Positions 11,950 through 23,010 of a stretch of 64,000 nt of DNA are shown piece after piece. The position numbers were made by a program, and so were the translations under genes. This DNA is from Morinoia aosen. Its lineage: Eukaryota; Arthropoda; Malacostraca; Amphipoda; Talitridae. Each line of letters opens with the position of its first letter. Position 1 is the first letter of the stretch. The DNA lies in NCBI GenBank assembly GCA_030386875.1, contig CM059569.1:49267842-49331841 (forward strand), given 5' to 3'. A model generated the notes under the pieces. It had not been told where the DNA came from, ran no database searches, and saw only the letters and a program-made list of their open reading frames with translations.

Positions 11950-12750
11950 ATGGCGACAAGCTCAACCAAAGACAACAACAGCGAGGGTACGCTGGAGCTT
12001 GACTATCCAGATGTACGAGGCTTGCCAAAACCGAGTAAGCAAGTAGTTTCCATCCTAATTGATCTCTTCAAATCAGTAATGAAGAAATTTCAAAGCGAAA
12101 TTAGTGAATTGAAAACGATGATTGAAACACTAACGAAGAAAGAATCAAATCAAAATGCAAGAATTGAAGAACAAGATAAGAAGATGAATGACATAGTCTC
12201 TCGTCTAGAGCGACTCGAACGGAAAGAAGAACGTGAAGAATTGGAGAACAAAAAACGCACTTTGGTTATATCAGGGGAACTGCCGCAATCACGTCCTGAA
12301 GAAAATTGCATAGAAACGGTTTGCCAGCTCATGAAGGACCAACTCAAAATCAACCTGAGTAACTCTGACATCACCACAGCGAGTAGATTGGGAAAAAAAC
12401 CTCCACCCGGAAACGTCGATAAAAGAAACATTTCTTTTGAGCTACGAAAATACGAAAAGAAGCAAGAAGTTCTGACAGCCTGCCGTGTGACAAAACCGGA
12501 ACAACTCTACGTGAATGAATACTTAGTACCTTCGCGAGCAAGTATAATGTACACTCTGAGATTGGCCAAACGAAAATTTCCGGAACAAATAGGACCCGCA
12601 AGAAGTTTGGATGGCAATATCAACGTCTTCTCTCCAAAGATACCTGGAAAAGTAACTCAGAAACCTCTAACCATCAATACACCTGAAGAACTAGACAAGT
12701 ACTTGTTGCAACATGTCGGCAAGTCCTCAGAGGAAATTATTCGTGATTAG
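11950..12750 (+). CDS. Non-LTR retrotransposon ORF1 protein (266 aa)
   Basis: Chaperone-like RNA-binding protein that would coat the element's RNA in a ribonucleoprotein. Residues about 33-105 form a charged heptad region (Leu/Ile/Met at repeating positions within Glu/Lys-rich sequence), a likely trimerising coiled coil. Residues about 105-180 contain a segment like the RNA-recognition fold of L1-type ORF1 proteins (LVISGELP start, a conserved TASRLGKK, then NISFELRKYEKKQEVL), and the remainder resembles the C-terminal domain. There is no CCHC zinc knuckle. ATG at 11,950 is preceded by cacaag. A 626-nt non-coding stretch (12,751-13,376), unusually long, separates it from ORF2. No stop or frameshift is seen. 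Confidence 0.85.
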   Translation: MATSSTKDNNSEGTLELDYPDVRGLPKPSKQVVSILIDLFKSVMKKFQSEISELKTMIETLTKKESNQNARIEEQDKKMNDIVSRLERLERKEEREELENKKRTLVISGELPQSRPEENCIETVCQLMKDQLKINLSNSDITTASRLGKKPPPGNVDKRNISFELRKYEKKQEVLTACRVTKPEQLYVNEYLVPSRASIMYTLRLAKRKFPEQIGPARSLDGNINVFSPKIPGKVTQKPLTINTPEELDKYLLQHVGKSSEEIIRD

Positions 12751-13376
12751 TATTTTTTTTAGACTGACATATTGAGTTTAATATTATTTTGATATCTGTC
12801 CACATGTTTTCTTCTTGATTTTTGATTGAATTACGTTTACCTCTTCAAGACATCCACGTCGACCTTGCAGCCTTGTTTTGCTCCTTACTAAATTGTTTTT
12901 CAATTTCTTTCTTTTATTTTATTATATTTTTATTTCTTCTTTCTTTTTATCGAATGCTCATACCGAACTTGCTGCTCAGACTTAACTCGTGTATATGTTT
13001 CTAAATCTGGAAACAATTTAGATAGTCAAGATTTTTAAATTCCATAAATAACTTCACTGTCACATCGTTTTTAAATCCATTTCGTCCTTGCTACATCTTA
13101 TAAGGGTTATATGCGGAAACCACTGGTACGACAGCCTTGTAACTACATTATTTGCCATTTGTGATCCCTAATGTTCCTGCTCATGGACTGAATTTGCGCT
13201 CTCCTTATGAAATCATACTAGGTTTTAGACAATTTAGACTAATAATCTCTGTGTGTTTTTAGTTTCTCTTTTTTTAATTTAATTATAAGTAGGAATGTCC
13301 TTATTTTTACCTTGATCCTGTAGTTTTTATCATTTTTATTTTTACGTCACATTTTACTTACTGTCTCTTAATTCTA

Positions 13377-16300
13377 ATGACTGACCATGTTGACGTATTC
13401 GACAATATTGATCCAGATCTCAATCATTTGAATAGACTGCACCCAAACCTAAATGAAACTGGAAACTGTAAATACCTAAATATTAAAAAATTCAATGAAT
13501 CGATGAGGAAGACCTGTAACGATTTTTCTCTATTATGTTGGAACTGTAGATCCATTTATCCGAAAATAGATGAAATATCTTGTACTATCACTGAGCTGAA
13601 CAGCAATTTTGATGTTCTCAGTTTCACCGAAAGTTGGCTAGACGACTCATCTAAAGACCTGATTCAAATTCAAAACTATTATAGCCATCATTCACTCCGT
13701 AGTAACAAACGTGGTGGTGGCATCAGTACGTACATATCAAAACATATATCTTCGAAAGTCATTTTAAGTGCAACTATGAATCGTGAACATATTGAGACTT
13801 TATTTATAGAACTAACGAAAAATGATAAACGGATTGTGCTTGGGACAGTATATAGGCCCCCAACAGCTTGTAACGTCTCTTTCCTGAACGAGCTTCAAAG
13901 CATAATATCTCAGTTCAACAAGTCTCTATATAATGACATAATAATCTGCGGGGATTTCAACTACGATCTTCTACAATATGATAGCTGTGAGCAAACCTCA
14001 AACTTTATAAATGTTTTTCAGTCTAGCTCCTTCCTTCCAATCATCACGAAACCTACACGTGTTGCTTCTGAATCGGCTACGTTACTCGATAATATTTTTA
14101 TGTTAGATCCGACTGATTTTCTTACCGGAATAATAACTTCTGACTTATCTGACCATTTCCCGGTGTTTCTCATCAAGAAAAATGTCTATAATCCTTGTCC
14201 CAGCCCACAGGCTGATACTTATTCATTTCGTTGTGTAAACGAATACAACTTGGGAACAATGCGAACTGTTCTAGAAGAATTAATGCCATCATTAGACATC
14301 TATGAACGGGACAATAATGCGATAAACATTGATGAAGCAATACTAAATTTAACTGAAATTATAACGACCGCATACAACCAGTGTTGCCCAATAATCACCC
14401 GCACAATTACGCCGAAAAATAGACAAAAGCCCTGGATTACTGAAGATATCGTGATCAATATAAAGAAACGTCAAGCGTACCTAGCCTTACTATACGAAGG
14501 GCGAATATCTAAAGTAACGTATAACCGATTCAGGAATCATGTGACAAATCAAATACGAACCTCAAAACGAGACTACTTCACGCGCAAATTTACTGAATAC
14601 AAAACTGATATTAAAAAAACTTGGCGCCTGCTTAATTCATGCTATAAACCGAATAATAATACTACGAAAACAATTGAGTCCGTCGTTCACGAAAATGTAA
14701 AATACCACGAGAAAAAAGATATTGCAACTGTGTTTAACAACTTTTTTGTAAACATAGGAAAAAATATAGCCGATAGTGTCTTCAGTGAACCCAGAGACCA
14801 CTTGCAATACATGGACCATGTCCGTGAACCTAACTCTTTCTTTTTCACGCCAACTAATCCCTCCGATGTAATTACGTGCATAAACAACTTGAAAAATAAA
14901 TCAAGTGGATTGAAAAATTTTTCGGCTAAAGTTCTTAAGGCTATAGCTGATATAATAGCACCGTGCATATCTTATATTATCAACCAATCCCTTTCTCAAG
15001 GTATCTTCCCCAACTCTTTCAAAGTTGCGAGAGTCACCCCTATTTTTAAAAATGGTGATAAAAACTGCATTAACAATTATAGACCTATCTCTGTACTACC
15101 AATTATTAGCAAAATATTCGAGAAAATTGTGTATAAAAAAGTGTATTCGTATTTTGAACAAAAATCTTTCCTCTACGACAAACAATACGGTTTTCGTTCT
15201 AAGAAATCTACGACACAAGTGGTATTAAATCATTTGCAATACCTTTATTCTAATATAGATGAAGGAAAGCTTGTTTTCTCCGTATTTCTTGACTTTCGAA
15301 AAGCATTCGATTGTGTGGACCATAACGTATTACTCTCGAAACTACATTGTTATGGCATTCGAGGGGCTGCCCATGATTGGTTCAGATCATACTTAGCAAA
15401 TCGGAAACAATACGTTGTCATTGACGACGCAAAATCAGACCCACAGACAATTAGCCATGGAGTTCCACAAGGATCTGTCCTTGGGCCTCTCCTATTTCTA
15501 ATCTTTATCAATGATATCATTCAATCTACATCATTCTTCAAATTCATACTCTTTGCCGATGACAGTACCCTTTCTGCGGTCCTTCCAGACCAAAATCCCG
15601 CTAGGATGGCGGAGCGTATAAATAATGAACTTCATAAGGTTTCATTGTGGCTTAAAGCTAATAAAATAAGCCTTAATATCGATAAAACAAAATATATTAC
15701 ATTCTCATACAAGAAAAATATATCTCTCCCACGCATTCAAATTGGCGAAGGTGAAATCGAAGAAACCAACTCAAGTAAATTCCTGGGCATCATAATAGAC
15801 AAACATCTAACCTTTAAAGAGCACATCGCTCATATAAGTTCTAAATTATCAAAATCTATCGGAATCCTAAATAAAGTTAAAAATTTCCTGCCTGAAACCG
15901 CCTTACAAATGCTCTACCGAACGCTCATTTCACCATACTTGCAATACGGAATAGAAGCATGGTACGGAACTGATAAAAATAAAACCAACAAAATTTTTAC
16001 CCTGCAAAAAAGAGCCATAAGAGCGGTAAAGAATCTAGAATATAATGCTCACACAAATGACTCATTCAAAAATTTACGAATACATAAGCTCTCGGATCTC
16101 TACAAAATCTCCATTTGCAATTTCATTTACAAAACATTAACAAATGATGGCGACAATAGCCTAAAACAACTATTAACTGCGCAAACTGGTCATCACGACC
16201 ATTTAACCCGAAATAGAAGTAAATTCATGCTTCCTTATTACTCAAAGGCTCGGTCACAACACAGTATCCTCTTCGTTGGAACTAAAACTTGGAACTCAAT

Positions 16301-16379
16301 ACCTGCGGAGATCCGTGAAAGTAATTCTTATAAGGTATTCAAAAATAATCTTGAGTCTCACTTCCTATCAGATTACTAG
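13377..16379 (+). CDS. Non-LTR retrotransposon ORF2: endonuclease-reverse transcriptase (1,000 aa)
   Basis: Nicks target DNA and copies the element RNA onto it. The apurinic-type endonuclease spans residues about 50-266, with WNCRS (55-59), TESWL (84-88), VYRPP (158-162), GDFN (192-195) and SDHFP (259-263). The reverse transcriptase spans about 545-800, with FLDFRKAFD (637-645), GVPQGSVLGPLL (695-706) and the catalytic FADD (726-729). The C-terminus carries the LPYYSKAR...TKTWNSIP block common to CR1/L2/Jockey-like elements. There is no RNase H domain and no cysteine-rich end. All catalytic motifs are present and the frame is unbroken, so the copy could be, or recently was, active. The exact clade needs a tree. 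Confidence 0.95.
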   Translation: MTDHVDVFDNIDPDLNHLNRLHPNLNETGNCKYLNIKKFNESMRKTCNDFSLLCWNCRSIYPKIDEISCTITELNSNFDVLSFTESWLDDSSKDLIQIQNYYSHHSLRSNKRGGGISTYISKHISSKVILSATMNREHIETLFIELTKNDKRIVLGTVYRPPTACNVSFLNELQSIISQFNKSLYNDIIICGDFNYDLLQYDSCEQTSNFINVFQSSSFLPIITKPTRVASESATLLDNIFMLDPTDFLTGIITSDLSDHFPVFLIKKNVYNPCPSPQADTYSFRCVNEYNLGTMRTVLEELMPSLDIYERDNNAINIDEAILNLTEIITTAYNQCCPIITRTITPKNRQKPWITEDIVINIKKRQAYLALLYEGRISKVTYNRFRNHVTNQIRTSKRDYFTRKFTEYKTDIKKTWRLLNSCYKPNNNTTKTIESVVHENVKYHEKKDIATVFNNFFVNIGKNIADSVFSEPRDHLQYMDHVREPNSFFFTPTNPSDVITCINNLKNKSSGLKNFSAKVLKAIADIIAPCISYIINQSLSQGIFPNSFKVARVTPIFKNGDKNCINNYRPISVLPIISKIFEKIVYKKVYSYFEQKSFLYDKQYGFRSKKSTTQVVLNHLQYLYSNIDEGKLVFSVFLDFRKAFDCVDHNVLLSKLHCYGIRGAAHDWFRSYLANRKQYVVIDDAKSDPQTISHGVPQGSVLGPLLFLIFINDIIQSTSFFKFILFADDSTLSAVLPDQNPARMAERINNELHKVSLWLKANKISLNIDKTKYITFSYKKNISLPRIQIGEGEIEETNSSKFLGIIIDKHLTFKEHIAHISSKLSKSIGILNKVKNFLPETALQMLYRTLISPYLQYGIEAWYGTDKNKTNKIFTLQKRAIRAVKNLEYNAHTNDSFKNLRIHKLSDLYKISICNFIYKTLTNDGDNSLKQLLTAQTGHHDHLTRNRSKFMLPYYSKARSQHSILFVGTKTWNSIPAEIRESNSYKVFKNNLESHFLSDY

Positions 16380-16773
16380 TCGTATAAGATCACAGAGTCA
16401 AACCTTGTCACCTACATAACTGGTCCTAATAATGTAATTCGCCTTGGTTAATTTCGCCGATCTTCAGTCTGTTCTTGAATCGTTTGTCGACTATACTGTT
16501 AAATCAAGTCCATATGAACTATATTGTGAAATGAAGTATCTAATTTCGAGTTAATTATCTCATTGATCAGTCTAATACGTCTCTAGTTTAAGTGAATTAG
16601 GTTAAACATTATTGTACTCCTAAGACTAACCTTGATGGTAGGATGCCCTAGAAGTCACTGAACTTATTCGGGCCCACAGGTAGCTATACTCAAATTTGAC
16701 CATTGTACTAGACTTAAGAAACATTTTATCCCTGTATCACCTGTGGTAAATAAATTGTTTAAATTGTTTAAAT
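16380..16773 (+). other. 3' UTR of the non-LTR element with terminal short repeat
   Basis: AT-rich 394-bp tail after the ORF2 stop. It ends in two copies of aaattgttt plus a partial third. This is the probable site of reverse-transcription initiation and the right edge of the element. Confidence 0.7.
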
Positions 16774-17500
16774 ATGTTAACCAACTAAGTTACAAGACTC
16801 GCGAGCTCCATCGAGCATAAACAATCACCGCCATTCTTCGCTGCACTGAGCACTAAGAGTATATTTTGATCTGTAAACTCAAGTTTTCATATGTAGCGCC
16901 TGGTTGGTCTTGGATCAGAATAGAACTACGTTGTATTCAACCGAATATTATCATTCATCATGTCTTGAGTAAACAATTAAATTTGATGAGTATCACTCAT
17001 TAGAATTTATCATTTGTCGAGAGACATTTATTTCATTAGAAATTCTGATGTGTTAATACAGGGAAATTTCAAGAGGGAGTGAAGCCTGCATTACAAATAC
17101 GCTCATCATATACTCACAGGTTTTCAAGTACTTGAACAGGAATGAATGCTCTTAAATATGTTCCAACTTGAATAATTTACATCTCAAACATTTCAGTCCA
17201 ACAGAAGAAAAAAAGAGAATGGTTTGATCTGCGATTTCTATGGCGAGAGTACAATAGATATTCGAGAAAATAAAATGGACAACGAACCAATTCATAATGG
17301 ACGTCCGAAAAGACGAGCTTTAATTTTTTTGTTGGTCAACAGCAAGTAGCAAAGTTTTCTAGGTGTCTGAATTTCTTAACTTCATTTATGAGTTCAAAAA
17401 GTTTCGAAATGATTATTCTGTTTCCACTTATTTGAATTATTTCTAACAAACACAATATATACTCAGCATATTCGAATACAGTTAAGGCGTGACCGTTTAC
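16774..17500. other. R1 upstream flank
   Basis: From about 17,050 onward this matches the sequences upstream of R2 (36,200-36,720) and R3 (45,240-45,620), including 'gaagcctgcatt', 'aatacgctcatca' and a GGCGAGAGTAC phrase. The first about 270 bp have no visible counterpart. No ORF. Confidence 0.6.
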
Positions 17501-17504
17501 CGCA

Positions 17505-17601
17505 GAGCTACCAGGTAGTCAGATGAGGCTGTCATCCTACCCGTTGGGAGGGGCCTCGGCTGGGTATATAAGCAGGCACGATTTTGTGATCTCCATTCAG
17601 T
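17505..17601 (+). promoter_or_regulatory. R1 core promoter (GC box, TATA, TCAGT initiator)
   Basis: TATATAAG begins at 17,565, and the initiator TTCAGT places the start A at 17,599, 34 bp downstream. Just upstream is a gggaggggcctcggctggg GC-rich box. The whole block from the CAGATGAGGCTGTC phrase to the initiator is nearly identical in R2 and R3 with the same 34-bp spacing. That supports a real promoter, with a 5' UTR of about 237 nt. Confidence 0.85.
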
Positions 17602-17835
17602 GAAACTGCAGCTTCACACTGTACACAAGGTGCTCGTTAAGGTTCTCAGTCCGGTCTTGTGCTAAGAAAGTTCTTTGTTTCAGAAAACACGGTGAATTTT
17701 GTGAGAAACCATCTACCTACAGTCACATTGAATTTGACTGCCGAAGTCTGCTCGAAACAGTGCTCTGAAGTGGTTCAACCTGCCTTACGAGCAATAATAT
17801 TTTCTTTGTGACTGCTTCTTTTTGGAAACTTCGCC

Positions 17836-19807
17836 ATGAGTTTCCACGAGAATACATCAAATCAGCGGGCTCCTCAGGAGCAGTCAGAACCAGAGGCCAA
17901 TTCTGGCCCTGCTCCATGGGGGACTGGAGTTCCCACCTACGCCCCGAGTGAGGGTAACGCTGCATCGTTTGGTGAGGAAATGGAATCTAACTCCAGTTAT
18001 TCCAATGAATTCAACAACGACGGCAATTCAGACCTCCAGAGTCTAGGACTGGTCAGTTTGTTTTCTAATGAAGAATCAAACCATGAAGACGGGAGCAACT
18101 CAAATGAAGAGCCATGGGTGAGCAGTTACCTCCCTGCTCTCTATTTTAGCGCAAGTGCCAAGCCGGCCAGCAAGCGTGATCTCTTTGAACTACTTCAAAG
18201 TTCTTTCGAGTGGTTAAGACTGGTGAGTCGTGTTCGAGCACCTGGGGTTCGAGGAAAAGAAAAATTAGCGGTAATGAAAGCTCAAGTAATACTTCTACGA
18301 TATCTCTCTACAGATACACTTAAACACGACTTTTATCGTCATTCCAATAGGAGATTGGAAACTCTAGGACAAGACATCAACACGTCAACCGATTTTATTC
18401 AAGAAAATTTTCATCAAAACGAAAATGATGCAAGAGATATAGAGGATACTTTCGAATCTATCAAGGAAAGTGTTGAGATACTCATAACATGGAATAGAAA
18501 GAATAGGTTCTTGTTCGGCCAGTCTGAGAAGTTCGCCAACGTCGTGTGCGCCAAAGACCTCCTGCCACAAAATGATGGTCCCACGACATGCGGGGTCTGC
18601 TTGTCCACTATTGAAGAATCGAGCGACTTCGCCGTGCAATCAGAGTGCACCCACATTTTCTGCACACCTTGCATCACTGCTTGGTTTGAAACAAAGTAAG
18701 TGACTCTTTTCTGTCTTTACTTTTGATATAATTTGCGAAAAACTCAGTTTAGAATACAGCATATTAGAAAAGTTATGTTTTCTGCTAAACGTCTCTCAAT
18801 ACTGTTATAAGTTTGTGAGCGAACATTGTATCGATAACGTTTTGTTGATATAACTTAATAGCAAACGTTAGTCAACCCCATGCCTGGTTAAATTTCTTAT
18901 TTATTCGGCGGCTGATGATGAAACTCGTTTTATTCAGACCTCGCATCACCATCTGTCGAGCACATGTTGTGATTGGGTACTTACGGCATTACGCTCGATT
19001 TGTTATGACAGGGTAACTCGGGTTCATTTCAGCACATTGAACAATATAGAAGGAAAATTAAAATTAAACAGACTGTTTTAAATTCACCCACTGAAGGATT
19101 TTCACGTCATCTGATGCAGGAATATAGAGTTGGCTTAAGCGCCTGTCACCTTTTGTTTTGGCGTTAAATTAAAAGCATTTGAGCAAGAAACTGTGTTAGA
19201 AACTTGTCCAAAAAACAGTTCAAATATTGTTTGATGACCTGCTCTTGAATATCACATCCGTCCCACATTTTCTGGAAACACGTGTAGCGAGTAACAATTT
19301 ATTGACGAGAAGATAGTCTTTCTGACACCTGATTTTCCTTGACACTTTTTCTAATGGACATTGATTGGCTGTCACATTTTGTTCTATTTAAATTTTCACC
19401 AATTAACCTTCTCTGAATTGAACAGACTCATGAATTTAAACTAACAGCTCAAAATAAGCAAGTGGCAATGATCACATTTCTTCTTTGGGTCACAATATTT
19501 CTTACCTGCGTACTTTTACTTCTGACAGCAGTACTTGCCTTTTTTATATTGCTGAGGGATGCTTTTAAGACCAAGTCGAAGTTTGAGACAGAATTTTTCT
19601 CTATGTACTATCGGTAACTTGCACTACTGAGTCAAAGGCAGTGGAATTCAATGAGTGAATGATTCACCAAACCTGTGAATATATTTGTATTAACGTGCAC
19701 GTTTCTTCAACAGAGAAAACTGCCCGATGTGTCGTCAGAGCGGCGTGTTCATGAGCAAAGACCGCCTCCTCGAGCTACGATCCAGCGGTCCGGACCAGGC
19801 ACACTGA
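17836..19807 (+). CDS. RING-finger protein R1, probable E3 ubiquitin ligase (317 aa, two exons)
   Basis: Exons 17,836-18,695 and 19,714-19,807, with donor AA|GTAAGT and acceptor TTCTTCAACAG. Residues 1-110 are Ser/Asn/Glu-rich and probably disordered; 120-235 are mostly helical and charged; a C3HC4 RING closes the protein (C252, C255, C271, H273, C276, C279, C290, C293). The last two ligands (CPMC) come from exon 2, so the zinc finger exists only after splicing. Such RINGs recruit an E2 and transfer ubiquitin; the substrate is unknown. ATG at 17,836 is shared by all three copies. Against R2 and R3, the N-terminus and RING are close but the middle is strongly diverged. No signal peptide or membrane segment. 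Confidence 0.88.
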
Positions 19808-21022
19808 AGCCGTGAGTTGGGTGAGCGATGCGGGGGACAGATAAAGTTCTGAATACTGAAATGGCCGAGAATTTGAGCCATAATTTATTTCACATTAGAG
19901 ATTTAACCACTGAGGTTTGAGGGGAAATATCTAGTATTAATTTATTGAGAGTGTTTTAATTTGTGTATAATGAATTTGAGTATAATTTAATTTGTGTATA
20001 ATTTTTTCAAATGGATATAGTAAAGTTGATAAGAGCTAACATCGCATGGAGTCTGCGCCAACTGTGCCCATGTGACAGCTGAACTAGAAACTCATGTGGC
20101 CAACACTGGCGATGTGTTTGCAAATCCTCTACAGGAGTATCTGGTATGGCATGGGCAAATCTTATATGCATAATTATCTATGGCAGTCAGGTATATTCTG
20201 TAAAGTAATCTCGTACTGATTGGGTAAATTTTTTATAAATATCTGGTGCAGTATGTATTAGTTCGGTACATTGACATGCAATATGCATAAATCTTCTTCA
20301 AATATCTGGCTATGGATGCCTAAATCCTCTTTAAATATAGGTGTAGGGTGGCTAATTCCTCCATGATTGTCTAGAAGATGTAAATATAAAACTGCATATA
20401 AAATTCAACCATTCTGGTTTACTGCTTAAGCTAGGGTAAACTGTGAAACGATTTCTTTAATTCTATACTCGAAGATGTCTAAAGCATCTATTCCAGGTCC
20501 ATGTAAAGATTTGCTTAACATTTAACGTAGAGTATCAACAAAAATTGATTGTCATCTGTGGTATCAGAATGGCAGATAACGCTGAATTTGTGTTTTCAAT
20601 CGAGGCTCTACCAGATAATGGTATTTTCTTCATTGCTCTTCTCACGTGATCTCAGAAATTAGCTCAGTGTGTTTTGTTGTTGATGCAAATTTTGGAAATG
20701 ACATTCTCACAGTGTGATGAACAGTTTGGTTTTAATTTAGTAGAAAATATCGTTTAACAACTCAGCATCGGTCAGAAAAATGTATTAATGATGACGTTCA
20801 ACATGTAATGACGAGTTAGACAAAAAAAATAATTTGAAACACTGCAATTCCAAAATCCTAATATCTATATACATTGAAACAAATCTTGGATTTCAGTACG
20901 ATTAAAATAATGCCACTTTTCTCCAACCACATTTGCGAAGTTTAAGTGAGTAGACCCCATTACGTGACTGTTGCCTCAAAACTTCACATGTAGTTGTATT
21001 AACGTGGGTCTTTTTTCAACAG
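19808..21022 (+). other. Interval between the two R1 terminal exons
   Basis: Holds the 3' UTR of the exon-2 form, a degenerate 50-60-bp repeat (20,130-20,420; phrases such as 'ctggtgcagtatg' and 'gggtaaatt') and, before 21,023, a second polypyrimidine-CAACAG acceptor. The stretch before that acceptor (TTGTATTAACGTG) repeats the one before exon 2. This shows that exon 2 and its acceptor were duplicated together. Confidence 0.7.
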
Positions 21023-21206
21023 GGAAAACTGGCCGACGGTCCGCCACCGCGGCGTGAGGATGAGCAAAGAGCGCCTCCTCGAGCCGCGATCCGGCGGCCC
21101 GGAACCGGAACGTTGGAGCCGGGAGTTGGCTGAAAGAAAAAAAAGAACCAAAAACAGTTTATTCATAGTAAAGTTTATACATGAAATGTATAACATTGGG
21201 TTTTAA
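21023..21206 (+). CDS. Alternative terminal exon of R1 (RING-disrupting)
   Basis: After acceptor TTTTTTCAACAG the sequence is a paralogue of exon 2 in the same phase: GVxMSK-RLLE-RS-GP is kept, but CPMC becomes WPTV, so zinc ligands 7 and 8 are gone. Splicing from exon 1 would give a 347-aa protein with an open RING and a basic tail ending at 21,204-21,206. The equivalent R2 exon has the same 184-nt coding length, and R3 keeps the frame through the conserved PEPERWSREL. The exon is more GC-rich than exon 2. It is either a functional alternative end or a dead duplicate; frame conservation in three copies favours function. No transcript evidence. Confidence 0.5.
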
Positions 21207-22240
21207 AATACCTCAACATTAAGATCCTTAGTTGATATTCACGCATGGTTATCGTAACACCCATGGCAATTGTCGAAATAAATGATTGAGAGAAAAGTAC
21301 GATAAAATGCGTTCCCTTCGTTGCGTTTATCTGATTTCGATAATGCATATAAATGCACGTGACTAAGAAAACATTATCCTAGTGACGCATTGTTGAGTAC
21401 ACTCTCGTTAGTGGGCACTTATATTGAAATATGAGCATTCACCTGAAATGGACATGCTATAATAAACATAGAAGACAAAAAATTACACACGTCTTGCTTT
21501 GCGATCACAGCGTCAGTAAAACACGTTCAAGGAATGAAGCGATCTCGGCGTCAGCAAAGTACTTTGGTGTGTGATCTTGGCGTCAGGAAAACACTTCCGT
21601 ATGCGGTATCCAGGATGCTGCATCGTAGTCATGGATACATTGATATAAAATAGTCGTGTCTTAGTCTTAAATTTAATTCTCAGACGTTTTATTAGCCTGC
21701 AAATGTTATCTAAACATATCTAGAGAGAAAATAAAATCAACGCAAAACATGATCTTTCCTTATGAAAATCGGTTTATTAGACGAAGTTTCAGAAGAAATT
21801 ACTCATAGGATGGAAAATAAATCGTTGGATTTAGCATAGGTTCTCAAGAAAAAATGCACAAACTCCTGAAAAAAGAAAAGGAAAAATGCAGACCTACACT
21901 GCGCTGCAAAAATAGAATTTACCAAGCATATCGTTCTATTCATTAAGGAAACGCATTTCCCCATTTCACTGAACGAAAACTTCGGGTGATTTTTGTTTCA
22001 AATCTGGGTTACGTATTAGAATTAGCTGACACCCCAGTTACTGGAGTCCATGTTCATTCTGTTGATAGAACGTGGCTGGATTCGAGACTTCCACTACTGA
22101 AAAGTGAGAAGGAAGTAATGACAACGACCGTACAATCACATCTCGATTATCTTTATTGTAGGGAAATACGGAAAAGCCGAATAATTGACTTTTTTCATGA
22201 AGTTTTTGCTGGTAGGGATCCAACTTACGTGCACTATGGA
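21207..22240 (+). repeat. R1 cassette 3' tail
   Basis: Shared with 30,953-32,668 and 40,571-41,668 (both reversed). Contains part of a 109-bp tandem unit (ATATTCACGCATGG...), several GATCACAGCGTCAG-like phrases spaced 40-60 bp apart, and the empty Helitron site (ggaca|tgct near 21,455). Near its end, on the - strand, a frame with the phrase DPYQQKLHEK (22,038-22,223) is partly conserved in the R2 tail. I do not recognise its origin. Confidence 0.7.
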
Positions 22241-22523
22241 AAATGTTTGACTATTTATTCTCGTGTTCAACAACAATAACAAAAGAACATCATAACACAA
22301 AGTCACAGCACCCAAGTTAAATAAAAAATGACAACGTATCAAAAGATAAATCGCAGCTAAGATAACACACCAAATCAGCCTCGGTGATGCGATCGCCTGA
22401 CTAACGGCAGAAAATGACCCGAATTTAACTTTCCTGCGGTTATTCGTAAACAAAGATGGCGTAAACTGTGCACAAGGATGGAACGTGCTCAGAGCGCCAG
22501 TCTACTGACGCAGGAGAACAATA
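22219..22523 (-). repeat. Left arm of a ~300-bp inverted repeat (Penelope-associated leader)
   Basis: The reverse complement matches 23,697-24,018 closely: both read 'ttgttctcctgcgtcagtag' at one end and 'aagttggatcc' at the other. About 1.17 kb separates the arms. The right arm leads into a Penelope-like element, so both arms look like its leader, one linked to the R1 tail and one to the element. Confidence 0.8.
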
Positions 22524-22552
22524 AACTGGCAGATGATTTTGTGATTTTGTGA

Positions 22553-23010
22553 CACCCACTCATACACACCCCCCACATACACACCCCACAAATACACACC
22601 CCACACATACACCCCCCAACACATACACACCCCCACACATACACACCCCCACACATACACACCCCCACACATACACACCCCCCACATACACACCCCACAA
22701 ATACACACCCCACACATACACCCCCCAACACATACACACCCCCACACATACACACCCCACACATACACACCCCACACATACACCCCCCCACATACACACC
22801 CCCACACATACACACCCCCACGCATACACCCCCCACACATACACACACCCACACATAAACCCCCCACACATACACCCCCACACATACACACCCACACACA
22901 TACACCCCCACACATACACCCACACACATACACTCCCCACACATGCATACCCCAACACATACTGTACATACCCTCACACATGCACACCCCCACACAACCC
23001 ACACACGGTC
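22553..23010. repeat. CACACATACACACCCC-type microsatellite
   Basis: Pyrimidine/A-rich low-complexity tract of 14-17-bp units (cacatacacacccc with variable C runs). A block of roughly 65 bp is repeated about 108 bp later (22,570 and 22,678). Long open frames on both strands are artefacts of the composition. Confidence 0.95.

Larger units (their letters stand above)
11704..16773 (+). mobile_element. CR1/L2-type non-LTR retrotransposon, apparently intact
   Basis: Two complete ORFs (11,950-12,750 and 13,377-16,379) are followed by a 394-bp 3' UTR that ends in a short tandem repeat, aaattgttt twice, at 16,752-16,773. Ending in a short repeat instead of poly(A) is usual for CR1/L2-group elements. 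ORF2 has an APE endonuclease and a reverse transcriptase but no RNase H. The 5' boundary is a guess. The element sits between block A and the promoter of R1, where R2 and R3 have no such insertion, so it entered after the cassette was duplicated or only in this copy. Confidence 0.85.

Noticed and set aside
12150-12601. Antisense frames inside the ORF1 region
   Set aside because: Shadows of the + strand coding sequence.
18912-18924. CTGATGATGAAAC in the R1 intron as a hammerhead core
   Set aside because: There is no room for stem II between CTGATGA and GAAAC, and no flanking helices are seen.
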